Below, piece by piece: positions 12,928 through 25,554 of a DNA stretch of 64,000 nucleotides. This stretch comes from Hybos culiciformis. Taxonomy: Eukaryota > Arthropoda > Insecta > Diptera > Hybotidae. Below the pieces are notes generated by a model. The model did no database searches and was not told the origin of the DNA. It saw only the letters and a list, made by a program, of their open reading frames with translations. A program made the translations under genes and the position numbers. Where the stretch lies: the NCBI GenBank assembly GCA_964007475.1, contig OZ023273.1, positions 6,591,234-6,655,233 of the forward strand, read 5' to 3'. Each line of letters opens with the position of its first letter. Within the stretch, counting starts at the first letter, position 1.

Positions 12928-13925
12928 TGTTTAATTAATTTAATCAATACTTATATAAATTAGATAATTTCCAATAGAAATAATTAATTTCCAATACCAG
13001 AAGAATTATGAATTTTAATTATATTTTTATAAAATCATTCTGGGCCTCAGTTCAGACAAAAACTTCAAAAATCATAGTATGATTCTCTCTAAATGAAATA
13101 AAAATAAAGAGTTTTGACCATCAGAATAACTGAATGTTTAATGGCTTGGAAAATACTAAAATAGGTTCACCCCGTTAACTGATTAAAATTTTAAGATTTT
13201 TTTTTAAATTAGTTATAATTAAAAACAATTTTCTTTTAAGTACATTGAAAAAATTCTATTGCATTTAATGTTATACGATAAAACTTGTTTTAATTTCTTT
13301 TTTTTACAAATCTTTTATAAGAGATTTTAAAAAATTTATTCTTCTCTCAAAATTCGTTTCTATAAAGAATAAATTTTTCAAAAATCACAAAAAAAATTAA
13401 TTAAATTAAATAAATTTAATTATAGAGACAAACAATTTATAGAATTTCTAAATTACCTAATTATAAAATAATTATACAATGAAATAAAAATCTTTGCCTA
13501 TATAAATATTTTAGCTCTTACAAAAAAGAAAATTATGCAATTTTTATTAAAATTAAATTAAATATAAAAAAAAAAAACACTTTTCCTTATAAAGAAAAAT
13601 AAAAAAGAAAACAAATTATTAAAATTATTATAATATTCAAAATAAAAATCTAAAATATTCTGTTGATATTTATAAATAATAATTTTAACAAATAAGTTAT
13701 TTAATTAATAAAAAAATAAAAATTATATTAATTAAAATTATCTAGTTAAAAATAAAAATATACCTATACTTAAACATTAAAAATAAATAAATAAAAACTA
13801 CTCAAATAAGCTACATGTGAAAAAAAAAAGAACAAAAAAATAAAAATACATTTAAAAATAAAATATTGTTTTAATTTTCTGAATTAGTTTTATAGATTTT
13901 CTTTTTAATATCCGTTTTCAGAATT
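12928..13925. other. AT-rich intergenic DNA
   Basis: Long A/T tracts with no gene or bounded repeat recognised. The right end runs into the LINE fragment. Confidence 0.45.
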
Positions 13926-13929
13926 ATTA

Positions 13930-14165
13930 AATAAAGCTCTAAGAATCGTTTTACATTTCCTAGGTCTATGTGGTAGGACACCAATTCTATTTAACTTTAT
14001 TAATTTTTATAATTGCACATTTTTTCCTTTCTTTTGAACGTAGTCCGTTTTATAAGGTTCAAGTGAGTAGATTAGAATTAGTTCAAAAAAGATTTTTACG
14101 TGTCCTTTTTTTTTCAGCTTCCTTGGAATGATCGCTTCTTTAGAAAATCGTCGTTGATATTTGTT
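13930..14165 (+). mobile_element. Decayed fragment of a non-LTR element related to the one at 1-1714
   Basis: Broken plus-strand frames parallel the C-terminal part of the reverse transcriptase ORF at the window start. NKALRIVLHF resembles SKALRVLGF. SPFYKVQVSRLELVQKRFLR resembles NPFYAAHISRLESVQKNFLR. SLENRR followed by a stop resembles SLENRRAYLSF. Frameshifts and stops separate the pieces, so this is a dead remnant. Confidence 0.7.
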
Positions 14166-14418
14166 ACTTTGTTCTGTAAATAATGACATCCTGAAAAAGG
14201 TGAATTCACGTCTTTGGTATAATATAATCATATAAATTTTGTAATTCTAATAATTATTCATTAAGGAGTGTAAGTCTAATTATATTATCTTACTCTAGAA
14301 CATATTATAGGTATTTCTTAAAATTTAATGTCTGATGTAGATGATTATCTAATCAATTTTATCAAATGTTAGTAATTATATCTATAAAATTTTTTTTATC
14401 CTTTATTTACTCCTTTAA

Positions 14419-14567
14419 GGTGAAAACACAATTGGGGCGACAACGACGGCGACAGCGATAGCGACTGTCAAAAACCATATATTTGTATGAGAATGAAACA
14501 ATTGAGGCGACTTTTTTGTATGAAAAATCGCTGTCGCCGTCGTCGTCGCCCCAATTGTGTTTTCACC
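14419..14567. mobile_element. 149 bp MITE with 40-bp GC-rich terminal inverted repeats
   Basis: The two ends are near-perfect inverted repeats of about 40 bp beginning GGTGAAAACACAATTGGGGC and continuing into CGAC/GGCGACAGCGA triplet-like repeats. The arms differ at about one position. The centre (about 69 bp) includes a partial inner repeat of the arm (AACAATTGAGGCGAC). The target duplication is unclear. The element lies about 215 bp upstream of the short ORF and about 350 bp upstream of the MADF start codon, so it may overlap that gene's promoter region. Confidence 0.82.
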
Positions 14568-14782
14568 ATTATAATTTATTAAATCAAAAAAATAAGAGAA
14601 ACAATGTTTCCCTTTCTATCAGAAAGGATGGTTACTGATATTTGACAAACAATGTGATGATGTTTCAGGTTTGACAAATAAATTTGGCACATAAATGTTT
14701 TGTTTGTTTGTCAAGCGACAATATTAATATACTTCAAATTCAAAATAAATTTAATTTTCAATAAGTAGTAATGCTGAAATAA

Positions 14783-14899
14783 ATGATAAAAAATTTACCA
14801 AAAAAAACTATACTATTAATGAATGAAGAACATGAATTAAAAAAAAAATTAATATTAGTAATAAAAGAAAAAATTAATTTACTGAATCGTATCCATTAA
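14783..14899 (+). other. Short upstream ORF (38 codons) before the MADF gene
   Basis: An ATG-initiated, Lys/Leu/Ile-rich frame (MIKNLPKKTILLMNEEHELK...) ends with TAA 16 bases before the ATG of the MADF gene. If both lie in one transcript it is an upstream ORF likely to lower or time translation of the main frame, or one half of a dicistronic mRNA. A chance ORF in AT-rich 5' UTR is equally possible; no known family is recognised. Confidence 0.35.
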
Positions 14900-14915
14900 A
14901 TAACATAAAGACAAG

Positions 14916-15962
14916 ATGGGAAAAAAGAAAAGAATACGAACAAAAGTTACTGCTGATTGGAATGAAGAATCAACAATAAAATTAATTTGTGCTGTTCAAA
15001 GTCGAGATTTGTTATGGAATGCTAGCCATAAAGATTACAAAAGTCGACATTTACGTGAAACTGCGTGGTGTGAAATGTCTGAAAATATTTTCGAAAATGA
15101 ATTTGATGTTGATCAATTAAGTGTAAAATGGTCTAATCTTCGTATTCAATTCAAATCATATGATATAAAAAATAAAATATCATGGAAGTACTACAATCAA
15201 ATGATGTTTCTAATTGCGTCTGAAGATGAACAAACAAATATTTCAAACTCCAAATTGGTTAGTACATATAAAATACATAATTTTTATTTTTGTTGTAAGG
15301 TAAAAAAAAAAATTATTTTCGTCAAATTATTTGTTTTAAATAAAATTTTAAATTCAATCGATTTAGTTCCTCTCTCTAATATATACCTGTAATGTATACT
15401 TAGTCAAAAATTCCATATTTCATAAAATTGATTTCGTAGAAATTATTGAAATTCATTTGGTAGCAACTAGGTATACCTAGACTTAATGAAAAGCGTTCTG
15501 TTATTATGTTATAAGTATTAAGTACATATTTAATATTTCGTTAATGTTTTTTATATTACAAATCTTGTTCATTAGCCTTCAGGAATTGTCAATGAAAAAG
15601 AAATTGCATCAAAATTAATGAAAAGATCTTCTCGAAATAAGAGAAAATCATCAATAACATCAGCACCCGATAATTCAAAAATAATTGCATTGAATGGAAT
15701 ACAAGAGATTGAGAAGGAAAAAGTTGAAATGGATAGCTATCAAATATTTGCAAATTTCGTTGCAGAAGAACTTCGAAAGTTTCGGAATCCATCATTAGCG
15801 AATAGAGTGCAACGAAAGCTAACACGTTTTTTAATGGATTGTTTGGATGAAGCAGAACGAGATGATTTATTAAATACACAAAATACATCAATTATCGTGG
15901 AAGACCAATTAATTTCACTGAATAATCAATCGGAAATTAAAATAGAAGACCAAATAATGTAA
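14916..15962 (+). CDS. MADF domain protein with BESS-like C-terminus
   Basis: Exons 14916-15257 and 15576-15962 (donor TTG|GTTAGT, acceptor TTCATTAG) join in phase 0 to give 242 aa. The start has a good context (AAGATGG). A basic N-terminus (MGKKKRIRTK) precedes a MADF domain at about residues 12-105: WNEESTIKLICAVQSRDLLW, HKDYKSRHLRETAWCEMSEN, then SVKWSNLRIQF. MADF is a Myb/SANT-like DNA-binding fold of Adf-1-type transcription factors. Exon 2 has a Lys/Arg/Ser stretch and a BESS-like helical motif at about residues 160-205 (YQIFANFVAEELRKF, QRKLTRFLMDCLDEAE), usually a protein-interaction motif. The role is inferred to be a sequence-specific regulator; the target is unknown. An AATAAA overlaps the region just after the stop (15963-15968), with another at 16155. 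Confidence 0.85.
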
Positions 15963-17369
15963 AATAAAAAAAAATCATATTTTCTGAAGCAACGAAAAAT
16001 CTAATTTTATTACAATGATAAATTTTATATTATATTTAGTCAGTCACAATCAGCAGTCCATGAAGTACGGACTTTGTTTTAATTTTTTTAGCCAGAAGTA
16101 TTTTTCCAAGAAACTGATACATATACCATTATGTCAAATGGTATTGAAACGGAAAATAAAATTTAATTATAATTGTCTTTAAATAACTTAAGCATATTTG
16201 TTTTTAACATAGATACATTAATTAGCACTCAGGCAACGCAATTGCTCAAGAAATTTTTTAGCTATTAATTGAACACCTAAAACTCAAGATTTGATATTAA
16301 ATTATTTTCTTTTGTAAATGAATGTTAACATATTCTGCACCTCATAACATGTTTTCATCATCATTGTAGTCATTAGTAAAATCAACGTAAAATCAATGTA
16401 GTTAACATATTTTGAAATTAATAACTTTGTAGGTACTTTGGTATTGGCATGATAAATTACTAAAAGTAAAAAAAAATTAAAAATTTAGATAGAATTATTA
16501 AGCAATTTGGCAATTGTTGAGTTATGAGGTTTTTAGTTAAAGAAGTCTCTGGCTATGAATTGGATGCGATTTTTACTTTTGATTTTTATTTTCGTGTTTG
16601 GTCATTTATCATTTGATTTTGTAGATTTTGCTTAATTTTATTGGTTTTTTTGTTTTCAAAGTAAGGTATACTATAACTGGAAAATTTTAAATTTAGATTC
16701 GACATTACTAATATAAAAACTAAAACGAAAAAAAGATATTGCAGTTTCAAAATAAATTAATAAACTAGCTGTTCTTACTTCATGTTTTTGTTGCAGGTAG
16801 GTACCTAAATTATAATAATTACACATAATGTCAAATAAAAAACGAATACCTATGTGTTATCATGAAGAAAGTAAGAACGATACTATAGATTTTATTTCAG
16901 ACCGAATATCTCGAAAACGTTCTTGGCTGTTAGAGGAAAAAACGTAAATTTCGTACTTGTCACTACTTACTGCGTGAAAATTTGAATTTAAATTTATGGA
17001 AAACATCAAATCAACAAAAGTTCTATAATTAAATGTACATACTACACTGGTATAGTGATTCATTTACATTATTAAATTATTCTTCATACAAAACCTACCC
17101 GTACAAATACTTCTATTTCTGAAATTTTTAAAACAAATTACATAAAATAATTCTTTTCTCAAAAAGAAGGGCATAGGATTCAGTAAAAGAATATTTTTAC
17201 AGTGAAATATGGAACCGTTGATGATTGTGATAAAGGCAATAAGAAATCAACCATAACGCGACATGCAGCGCGATGTCAACGCAACATAAAAAAAATCAGC
17301 TGATTTAATTTTTTTCAAAATTGTTTATTTTTCTGCATTCTGCAAACAAAATATTTAATTTTTTTTCGA
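15963..17369. other. Intergenic DNA downstream of the MADF gene
   Basis: Mostly AT-rich. A patch at about 16890-16970 (ATATCTCGAAAACGTTCTTG, then GAGGAAAAA) looks like a decayed dispersed repeat but has no clear ends. No gene is recognised. Confidence 0.4.
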
Positions 17370-17377
17370 AGTTAGAA

Positions 17378-17726
17378 CAGATGCCGACGCGATCATCGAT
17401 TTCGAGCTAGCGCGAGCAACGCAGCGACGTTTTTGGCCTAGCAGCAGCGATAAATGTTTAGGTGAAAGCGATCGCTAGCAGCCATATAAGTTTTTAAAAA
17501 AAAAAAAACCAAGCAGCGACGAAAATTTTTGGTTTTTTTTTGATTTTTTCTTTCTGGTTTTTTTTTTTTTTGTTTTTTTTTTGTTTTTTTTTTTTAACGG
17601 TTTTTTTTGTTAGCGATTATCAGCGGCGCAGCAGCGATCAAGAATTTTTTTTTAGCCGCAGCCCCAAAAAATTTAATATTTCGCTGATTAGCCGCCGCGA
17701 CTAAAAATATGATCGCGGCGTCTCTG
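17378..17726. mobile_element. 349 bp hAT-type MITE, GCGAC-rich family, copy 1
   Basis: Ends CAGATGCCGACGCGATCAT and, on the other strand, CAGAGACGCCGCGATCAT. Flanking 8-mers AGTTAGAA (17370-17377) and AGTTAGCA (17727-17734) match at 7 of 8 positions. The interior mixes many GCGAC/GCAGCGA motifs with long T runs and stands out against the AT-rich flank. Related to the copy at 21245-21608. Non-coding. Confidence 0.8.
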
Positions 17727-17931
17727 AGTTAGCAGTCATCAATTTAGCAAGCTGTGCAGCATCATTAAAGACAGACGTGTGTTTCGGTACACGTTTTTAG
17801 ACAAAAGTTGAAACGAGATCAGAGTTTAAAAAAAAATCAACCATTTTTATTTGTGGGGAGTCTTAACTCTTAAAAAAATTATCTATTATTATTTACATTT
17901 GGCAGTGCAGTACTATAAAACTTACAAATAA

Positions 17932-18281
17932 GAGCCCGTTCCCAAACTGAGACTATTTTAAATCGTAAAATATACCTTTTCTGCTAAAGAAAATTCCTTA
18001 TTTTCAGAAATTGAAATAGGCTTGACATTTAATCTGTATCATCTGCAACGTCTGCTTAAATTTTCAATTTTTTGTTTTTTTAAAAATGAGGTGCACTAAA
18101 AAGTACACCTATAAACTGAGTTTGTTATGGGAAATTTAAAATTTCCCTTTGCAGATTTTTAAAATATAAAATATCATTTCGGAACGATTTTTACGTCAAA
18201 AAATCTTGATTTGTAAAATAATTGTAAAATAAATTTCAAAATTATCAGTTTCTAAAATAGTCTCAGTTTGGGAACGGGCTC
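17932..18281. mobile_element. 350 bp MITE flanked by TAA (PIF/Harbinger-like target)
   Basis: Perfect inverted ends of at least 29 bp begin GAGCCCGTTCCCAAACTGAG on both strands. TAA flanks each side (17929-17931 and 18282-18284), a 3-bp duplication as made by PIF/Harbinger transposases. The interior contains an 18-bp palindrome (GTGCACTAAAAAGTACAC, with a non-pairing centre). No coding capacity. The superfamily assignment is tentative. Confidence 0.78.
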
Positions 18282-18285
18282 TAAC

Positions 18286-18404
18286 TTATTTTACAAATCA
18301 AGATTTTTAAAAATCGTTCCGAAATGATATTTTATATTTTAAAAATCTGCAAAGGGAAATTTTGAATTTCCCATAACAAACTCAGTTTATGGGTGTACTT
18401 TTAG
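18286..18404. repeat. Inverted partial copy of the neighbouring TAA-flanked MITE
   Basis: This segment is the near-perfect reverse complement of 18096-18220 inside the MITE just to its left, starting four bases after that element's end. Together the two form an inverted repeat with arms of about 120 bp. It looks like a second, opposite-oriented copy of the same family, truncated at both ends. Confidence 0.85.
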
Positions 18405-18484
18405 TCTGGAGGTTGGTCAGTGGGATTTGCGGCGCCAGCCTATACTCTCTACAAAAAAATGGGGCAAATCGGACAAAAAAAAAA
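18405..18484. repeat. Fragment of fold-back element C
   Basis: The segment from GTCTGGAGGTTGGTCAGTGG through the central loop GATTTGCGGCGCCAGCC to CTCTCTACAAAAAAATGG matches the centre and part of the right arm of the palindrome at 19494-20024, with a deletion after the loop. It is cut off by fold-back element A. Confidence 0.8.
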
Positions 18485-18839
18485 GGTACTTTTCCGTTAG
18501 CCGGGCGCTTTTTGCGGCGCAAAGAAATTTTACGGCGCCAAAAATGTTAGTGAAAACTTATGGTAATTTAAAATGAATAGTTTTTTCGTGTATCGGGGGA
18601 CGGCTGCCGCCTCCCCCGAACCCCCTAGGGCACCTTTTTTTTTTTTTTTTTTTATTTTGCCTTGGCGAATGGGACGGGGACTGTTGCGCAGAAATTTACA
18701 GGATACCCGTCCCCCCGATACACGAAAAAACTATTCATTTTAAATTACCATAAGTTTTCACTAACATTTTTCGCGCCATACATGTGCGCCGTAAAATTAT
18801 TTTGCGCCGCAAAAAGCGCCCGGCTAACGGAAAAGTACC
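18485..18839. mobile_element. Fold-back element A (355 bp, long inverted repeats)
   Basis: Begins GGTACTTTTCCGTTAGCCGG and ends with its reverse complement. Arms are about 120 bp, including GCGCTTTTTGCGGCGCA, GTGAAAACTTATGGTAATTT and TTTTTTCGTGTATCGGGGGA. The loop (about 18610-18715) is the same sequence as the loop of element B but in opposite orientation and with an arm deletion. No target duplication is seen; left neighbour is poly-A, right neighbour CCTTCACG, so its borders have been rearranged. Confidence 0.85.
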
Positions 18840-18919
18840 CCTTCACGATATTGAACATCTTTTGGTTCAAAATTTCCTAATTTTGAACGTCGTGCCAACG
18901 CAGCTGGACCTTTATTTTC

Positions 18920-19392
18920 GGTACTTTTCCGTTAGCCGGGCGCTTTTTGCGGCGCAAAAAAATTTTACGGCGCACATATATGGCGATAAAAATGTTAGTG
19001 AAAACTTATGGTAATTTAAAATGAATAGTTTTTTCGTGTATCGGGGGACGGCTGCCGCCTCCCCCGAACCCCCTAGGGCACCCTTTTTTTTATTTTTTTT
19101 TTTATTTTGCCTTGGCGCGCTTCGCGCGATGCGAATGGGACGGATATCCTGTAAATTTCTGCACAACAGTCCCCGTCCCATTCGCATCGCGCGAAGCGCG
19201 CCAAGGCAAAATAAAAAAAAAAAAAAAAAGGTGCCCTAGGGGGTTCGGGGGAGGCGGCAGCCGACCCCCGATACACGAAAAAACTATTCATTTTAAATTA
19301 CCATAAGTTTTCACTAACATTTTTGGCGCCGTAAATTTGCGCCGTAAAATTTTTTTGCGCTGCAAAAAGCGCCCGGCTAACGGAAAAGTACC
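18920..19392. mobile_element. Fold-back element B (473 bp near-perfect palindrome) with 8-bp target duplication
   Basis: Same family as element A but complete: the two arms (about 220 bp each) are near-perfect reverse complements, including a GC-rich inner stem GGCGCGCTTCGCGCGATGCG, around a loop of about 30 nt near 19145-19175. TTATTTTC occurs immediately outside both ends (18912-18919 and 19393-19400), a perfect 8-bp target duplication, so this copy inserted as a unit. The termini (GGTAC...) are not hAT-like; the family is unassigned. Open frames across it on both strands are by-products of the palindrome. Confidence 0.9.
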
Positions 19393-19493
19393 TTATTTTC
19401 TTCACTCCAATTGAACATTAAATTTAAGAAAATAATAATTATTATGACACAAAAAATAATTCGCCAGAAACGTCCACGTCGGAAATTTAGGCG

Positions 19494-20024
19494 TAAGTGA
19501 AGTTTATGTGAACCTCTCAGAAACGGCTGAAACTTGGAGGGGGGGTAGAGGCGGTGCCAAACTTCCAAAACTGAAATCAGTTCTTGGGGCTCGCACCCCG
19601 TTTCGAAGATATGGCCCCTCAAAGTTTTCATACATTTTTGTATGAGCAATTTTTTTTTTTGGCCCGATTGGCCCTATTTTGGGAAAAGGATAAAGGGGTT
19701 GCCCCAAAACAAGAGGGGGCGGCGGGCGGGCGGTCTGGTGGTTGGTCAGTGGGATTTGCGGCGCCAGCCAACCAACAGACCGCCCGCCCGCCGCCCCCCA
19801 CCCCCCCTCTTGTTTTGGGACACTCCCTACACTCTCTACAAAAAAATGGGCCAAATCGAGCAAGAAAAAAAAATTGCCCATACAAAATGTATGAAAACTT
19901 TGAGGGGCCATATCTTCGAAACGGAGCCCAAGAACTGATTTCAGTTTTGGAAGTTTGGGCACCGCCTCTACCCCCCTCCAAGTTTCAGCCGTTTCTGAGA
20001 GGTTCACATAAACTGAACTTTAGC
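19494..20024. mobile_element. Fold-back element C (about 530 bp palindrome)
   Basis: Arms of about 250 bp mirror each other: GTTTATGTGAACCTCTCAG on the left returns inverted near 20010. Matching blocks follow for CGGCTGAAACTTGGAGGGGG, GAAATCAGTTCTTGGG, TCGAAGATATGGCCCCTCAA and the inner stem CAAGAGGGGGCGGCGGGCGG. The loop is about 20 nt (near 19746-19766). Weaker similarity continues outward to about 19480 and 20035, so exact ends and target duplication are not fixed. Overlapping frames on both strands look protein-like only because of the repeat. Confidence 0.85.
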
Positions 20025-20404
20025 CGAAATTTATTGCTGCCATAATTATAATTTTTTGTAGTTTTTTTTTATTATTACTTTAAACTTTCAACACTTTCCA
20101 GGACTTTGGAGTGGAGCTCGGAGCTGGAGCACGGAGCAGCGAAAAAAAATGGTAATTTTAATTTTTTAATTTTTAATTAAACAAATTGTCTACGTGAACT
20201 CAATATTTTATAATTTTCTTGATCGTTCGTCGTGTTTCGTGTATATAATCTTCACTTCAATTCTTCAGCATCGGCTTAGCCTTTGATAAATCGTTTTTAT
20301 ACGAATATTTTTATTTATGAAATTATGTAATTGTGGTAATCTTCGTCCTTCAACATTTTATAAGTTAATATTCACTTGTTTAAATGTCCAAATAGCGCCG
20401 CCAA

Positions 20405-21022
20405 TGGCCATTTATGGAACGTAGGAGAACATATAAAATATTTATTTTCTTGAAATTTGTATGAAAATTTACGATTTGAAATTTTATTAAAGTTATAATT
20501 AATTAGTTAATTAATAAAAATTAATAGAAAAAAATTTAAGGTCTGCGGAATATCATTAGCAAACAATTCTATAGGTAGAAATATTTCCATGCATTACTTT
20601 TTCATCCAAAATAATTCAAAATCAAAAATTGTATAAAAAAAAGAAATATTTTTAATTTAAATTTGAAAAACTTACCAATATTATTTAGACTCCAAATGTA
20701 TGAGAATTTCCAATAATAACTTTTTTTTACATTTTTATATTTGTTATGAACTGAAAATTGTACTTAATTTTTTTTTTTTGTTAGGTGTAAAAATATACTT
20801 TTTGATTTTGAATTATTTTGGATGAAAAAGTAATGCATGGAAATATTTCTACCTATAGAATTGTTTGCCAATGATATTCCGCAGACCTTAAAATTTTTTC
20901 TATTCATTTTTATTAATTAACTAATTAATTATAACTTAAATAAAATTTCAATTCGTATATTTTCATACAAATTTCACGAAAATAAAAATTTTATATGTTC
21001 TCCTACGTTCCATAAATGGCCA
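20405..21022. mobile_element. Fold-back element D (618 bp, AT-rich, arms about 260 bp)
   Basis: Starts TGGCCATTTATGGAACGTAG and ends with its reverse complement. The arms stay matched through AAGGTCTGCGGAATATCA, CAATTCTATAGGTAGAAATA and TGCATTACTTTTTCATCCAA up to about 20640 and 20795, with a few substitutions and indels. A spacer of about 150 bp lies between. No target duplication is evident. Unlike A-C it has the AT content of its surroundings. Non-coding. Confidence 0.85.
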
Positions 21023-21244
21023 CAGAGAGCTTGTCAAAACAGTGAATTAAGTCAATTACATTTATTTTTAAACTTCATTTATTTAAATTAAAATATAAAA
21101 TCGTCAGCCGATGAACTTAACTTTCAAATAATTTTACCGCTAATATTAAATGACTGACTTCGTCTTTTGTTTTATTTACATTTTTTAGATTTTTTGTTTT
21201 GTAGCTATTTCGAATTTTGTATTTGGTTCTGGCCTGCTTTGAAA

Positions 21245-21608
21245 CAGACTGCGATGCCGATCGCTTTTTTTCGACGGCGACTAGTCGAAATTTGCCTTCG
21301 TTTGCTGCGGCCGGCGACTCAAAATTACCTGTTTTGGAGAAAAAAGAGCGGCTTCGAAAAAAAAATCTAAAAAAACGGTGGCTGGAAGAAAACCATCAGC
21401 TAGATCGGCGACTAAAAAAAACCAAAAGAAAAACAAAACAAAAAAAAATTATTAAAAAAAAAAAAAAAAGAACCAATAAAAAAATCCGTGGATAAATTTT
21501 TTTTCCTATAAAGCGGCCAGTCGATGAATTTTTATCTAGCGGCGGTTAGAAAAAATAGTCCAGCGGCTGACTGACGGCGACTGAAAACACGAAAAGCGTC
21601 GCAGTCTG
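21245..21608. mobile_element. 364 bp hAT-type MITE, GCGAC-rich family, copy 2
   Basis: Perfect 8-bp duplication CTTTGAAA at 21237-21244 and 21609-21616. Ends CAGACTGCGATGCCGATCGC and, on the other strand, CAGACTGCGACGC. Motif content (GCGAC, CGGCGACT, long A runs) matches the copy at 17378. The frame across 21217-21495 is A-run-driven and not a gene. It ends about 155 bp before the ATG of the zinc-finger gene. Confidence 0.88.
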
Positions 21609-21663
21609 CTTTGAAAGTTGAAATTGAAGTGCTCCGTTTGTTTTGTTTATAATTTTCATTCTT

Positions 21664-21669
21664 TCAGTC
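21664..21669 (+). promoter_or_regulatory. Possible initiator (Inr) of the ZAD zinc-finger gene
   Basis: TCAGTC in the stretch CTTTCAGTCAGTTTCTGCAC fits the arthropod initiator TCAGTY and lies about 100 bp upstream of the start codon. It is a plausible start site only; transcript data are needed. Confidence 0.3.
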
Positions 21670-21762
21670 AGTTTCTGCACAGTTAATAAAGTTTCAGTTT
21701 CAATTAATCAAAATTAATGTGGAACAGAATAGATATCAGAAAGATACCTAGATCTTTTAAAA

Positions 21763-25147
<3,385 letters not shown>

Positions 25148-25288
25148 CTTATGCAAGCACAAAATTCAAACATCAAAACGAAAAGTAATCTATCATAAAA
25201 ATTTATTTTACACAATTAAAAACTGGAAGTACCTACAAATAATTCAACACTCATATTTTATATAATATATATTCTTTCTATAAAATGA

Positions 25289-25369
25289 AAGTATGATTGG
25301 AATGTTACACCTGATATTATACTAAAGCCACCAGATGCAACCGAGGAAACGTTTGTGGTAAATTCCATT
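25289..25369 (+). other. Coding-like patch ending in a strong donor site
   Basis: The frame KYDWNVTPDIILKPPDATEE then TFVVNSI has balanced amino-acid use unlike the surrounding AT-driven frames. It stops at ATT|GTAAGT, a good 5' splice site. It could be an exon of an unseen gene, an alternative 3' exon, or a decayed gene piece. The protein is not recognised. Confidence 0.3.
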
Positions 25370-25452
25370 GTAAGTGCACTAACCTAACTCTTATGCACAA
25401 AAGTGTACTTACATAACTTTAACAATGCTGTTATCGCGTCAAAAGCAAAAAC

Positions 25453-25554
25453 TGGGTTTTATTGCTCTTTAAAGCCACTGTTGCTTCAAGTGCCGATGAT
25501 ATATTAACATATATTGTTACATTCAATGACCATGAAGTTAAGGAATCATATTGA
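25453..25554 (+). other. Coding-like patch ending in a stop codon
   Basis: The frame WVLLLFKATVASSADDILTY then IVTFNDHEVKESY ends in TGA. A pyrimidine-rich stretch and AAAG (about 25474) precede ATVASS, as a 3' splice site might. Joining it directly to 25289-25369 does not keep frame, which argues for decay or for an extra exon. Confidence 0.25.

Noticed and set aside
18662..19306. Open frames across fold-back elements A and B
   Set aside because: Same cause: mirrored inverted repeats with poly-T/poly-A linkers; not protein genes.
19377..20045. Several overlapping open frames of 90-167 codons on both strands
   Set aside because: They are produced by the fold-back palindrome: both strands read the same words, and there is no known domain or splice context.
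21167..21495. Basic Lys-rich frames
   Set aside because: They lie inside the hAT MITE with A runs; no independent coding signal.
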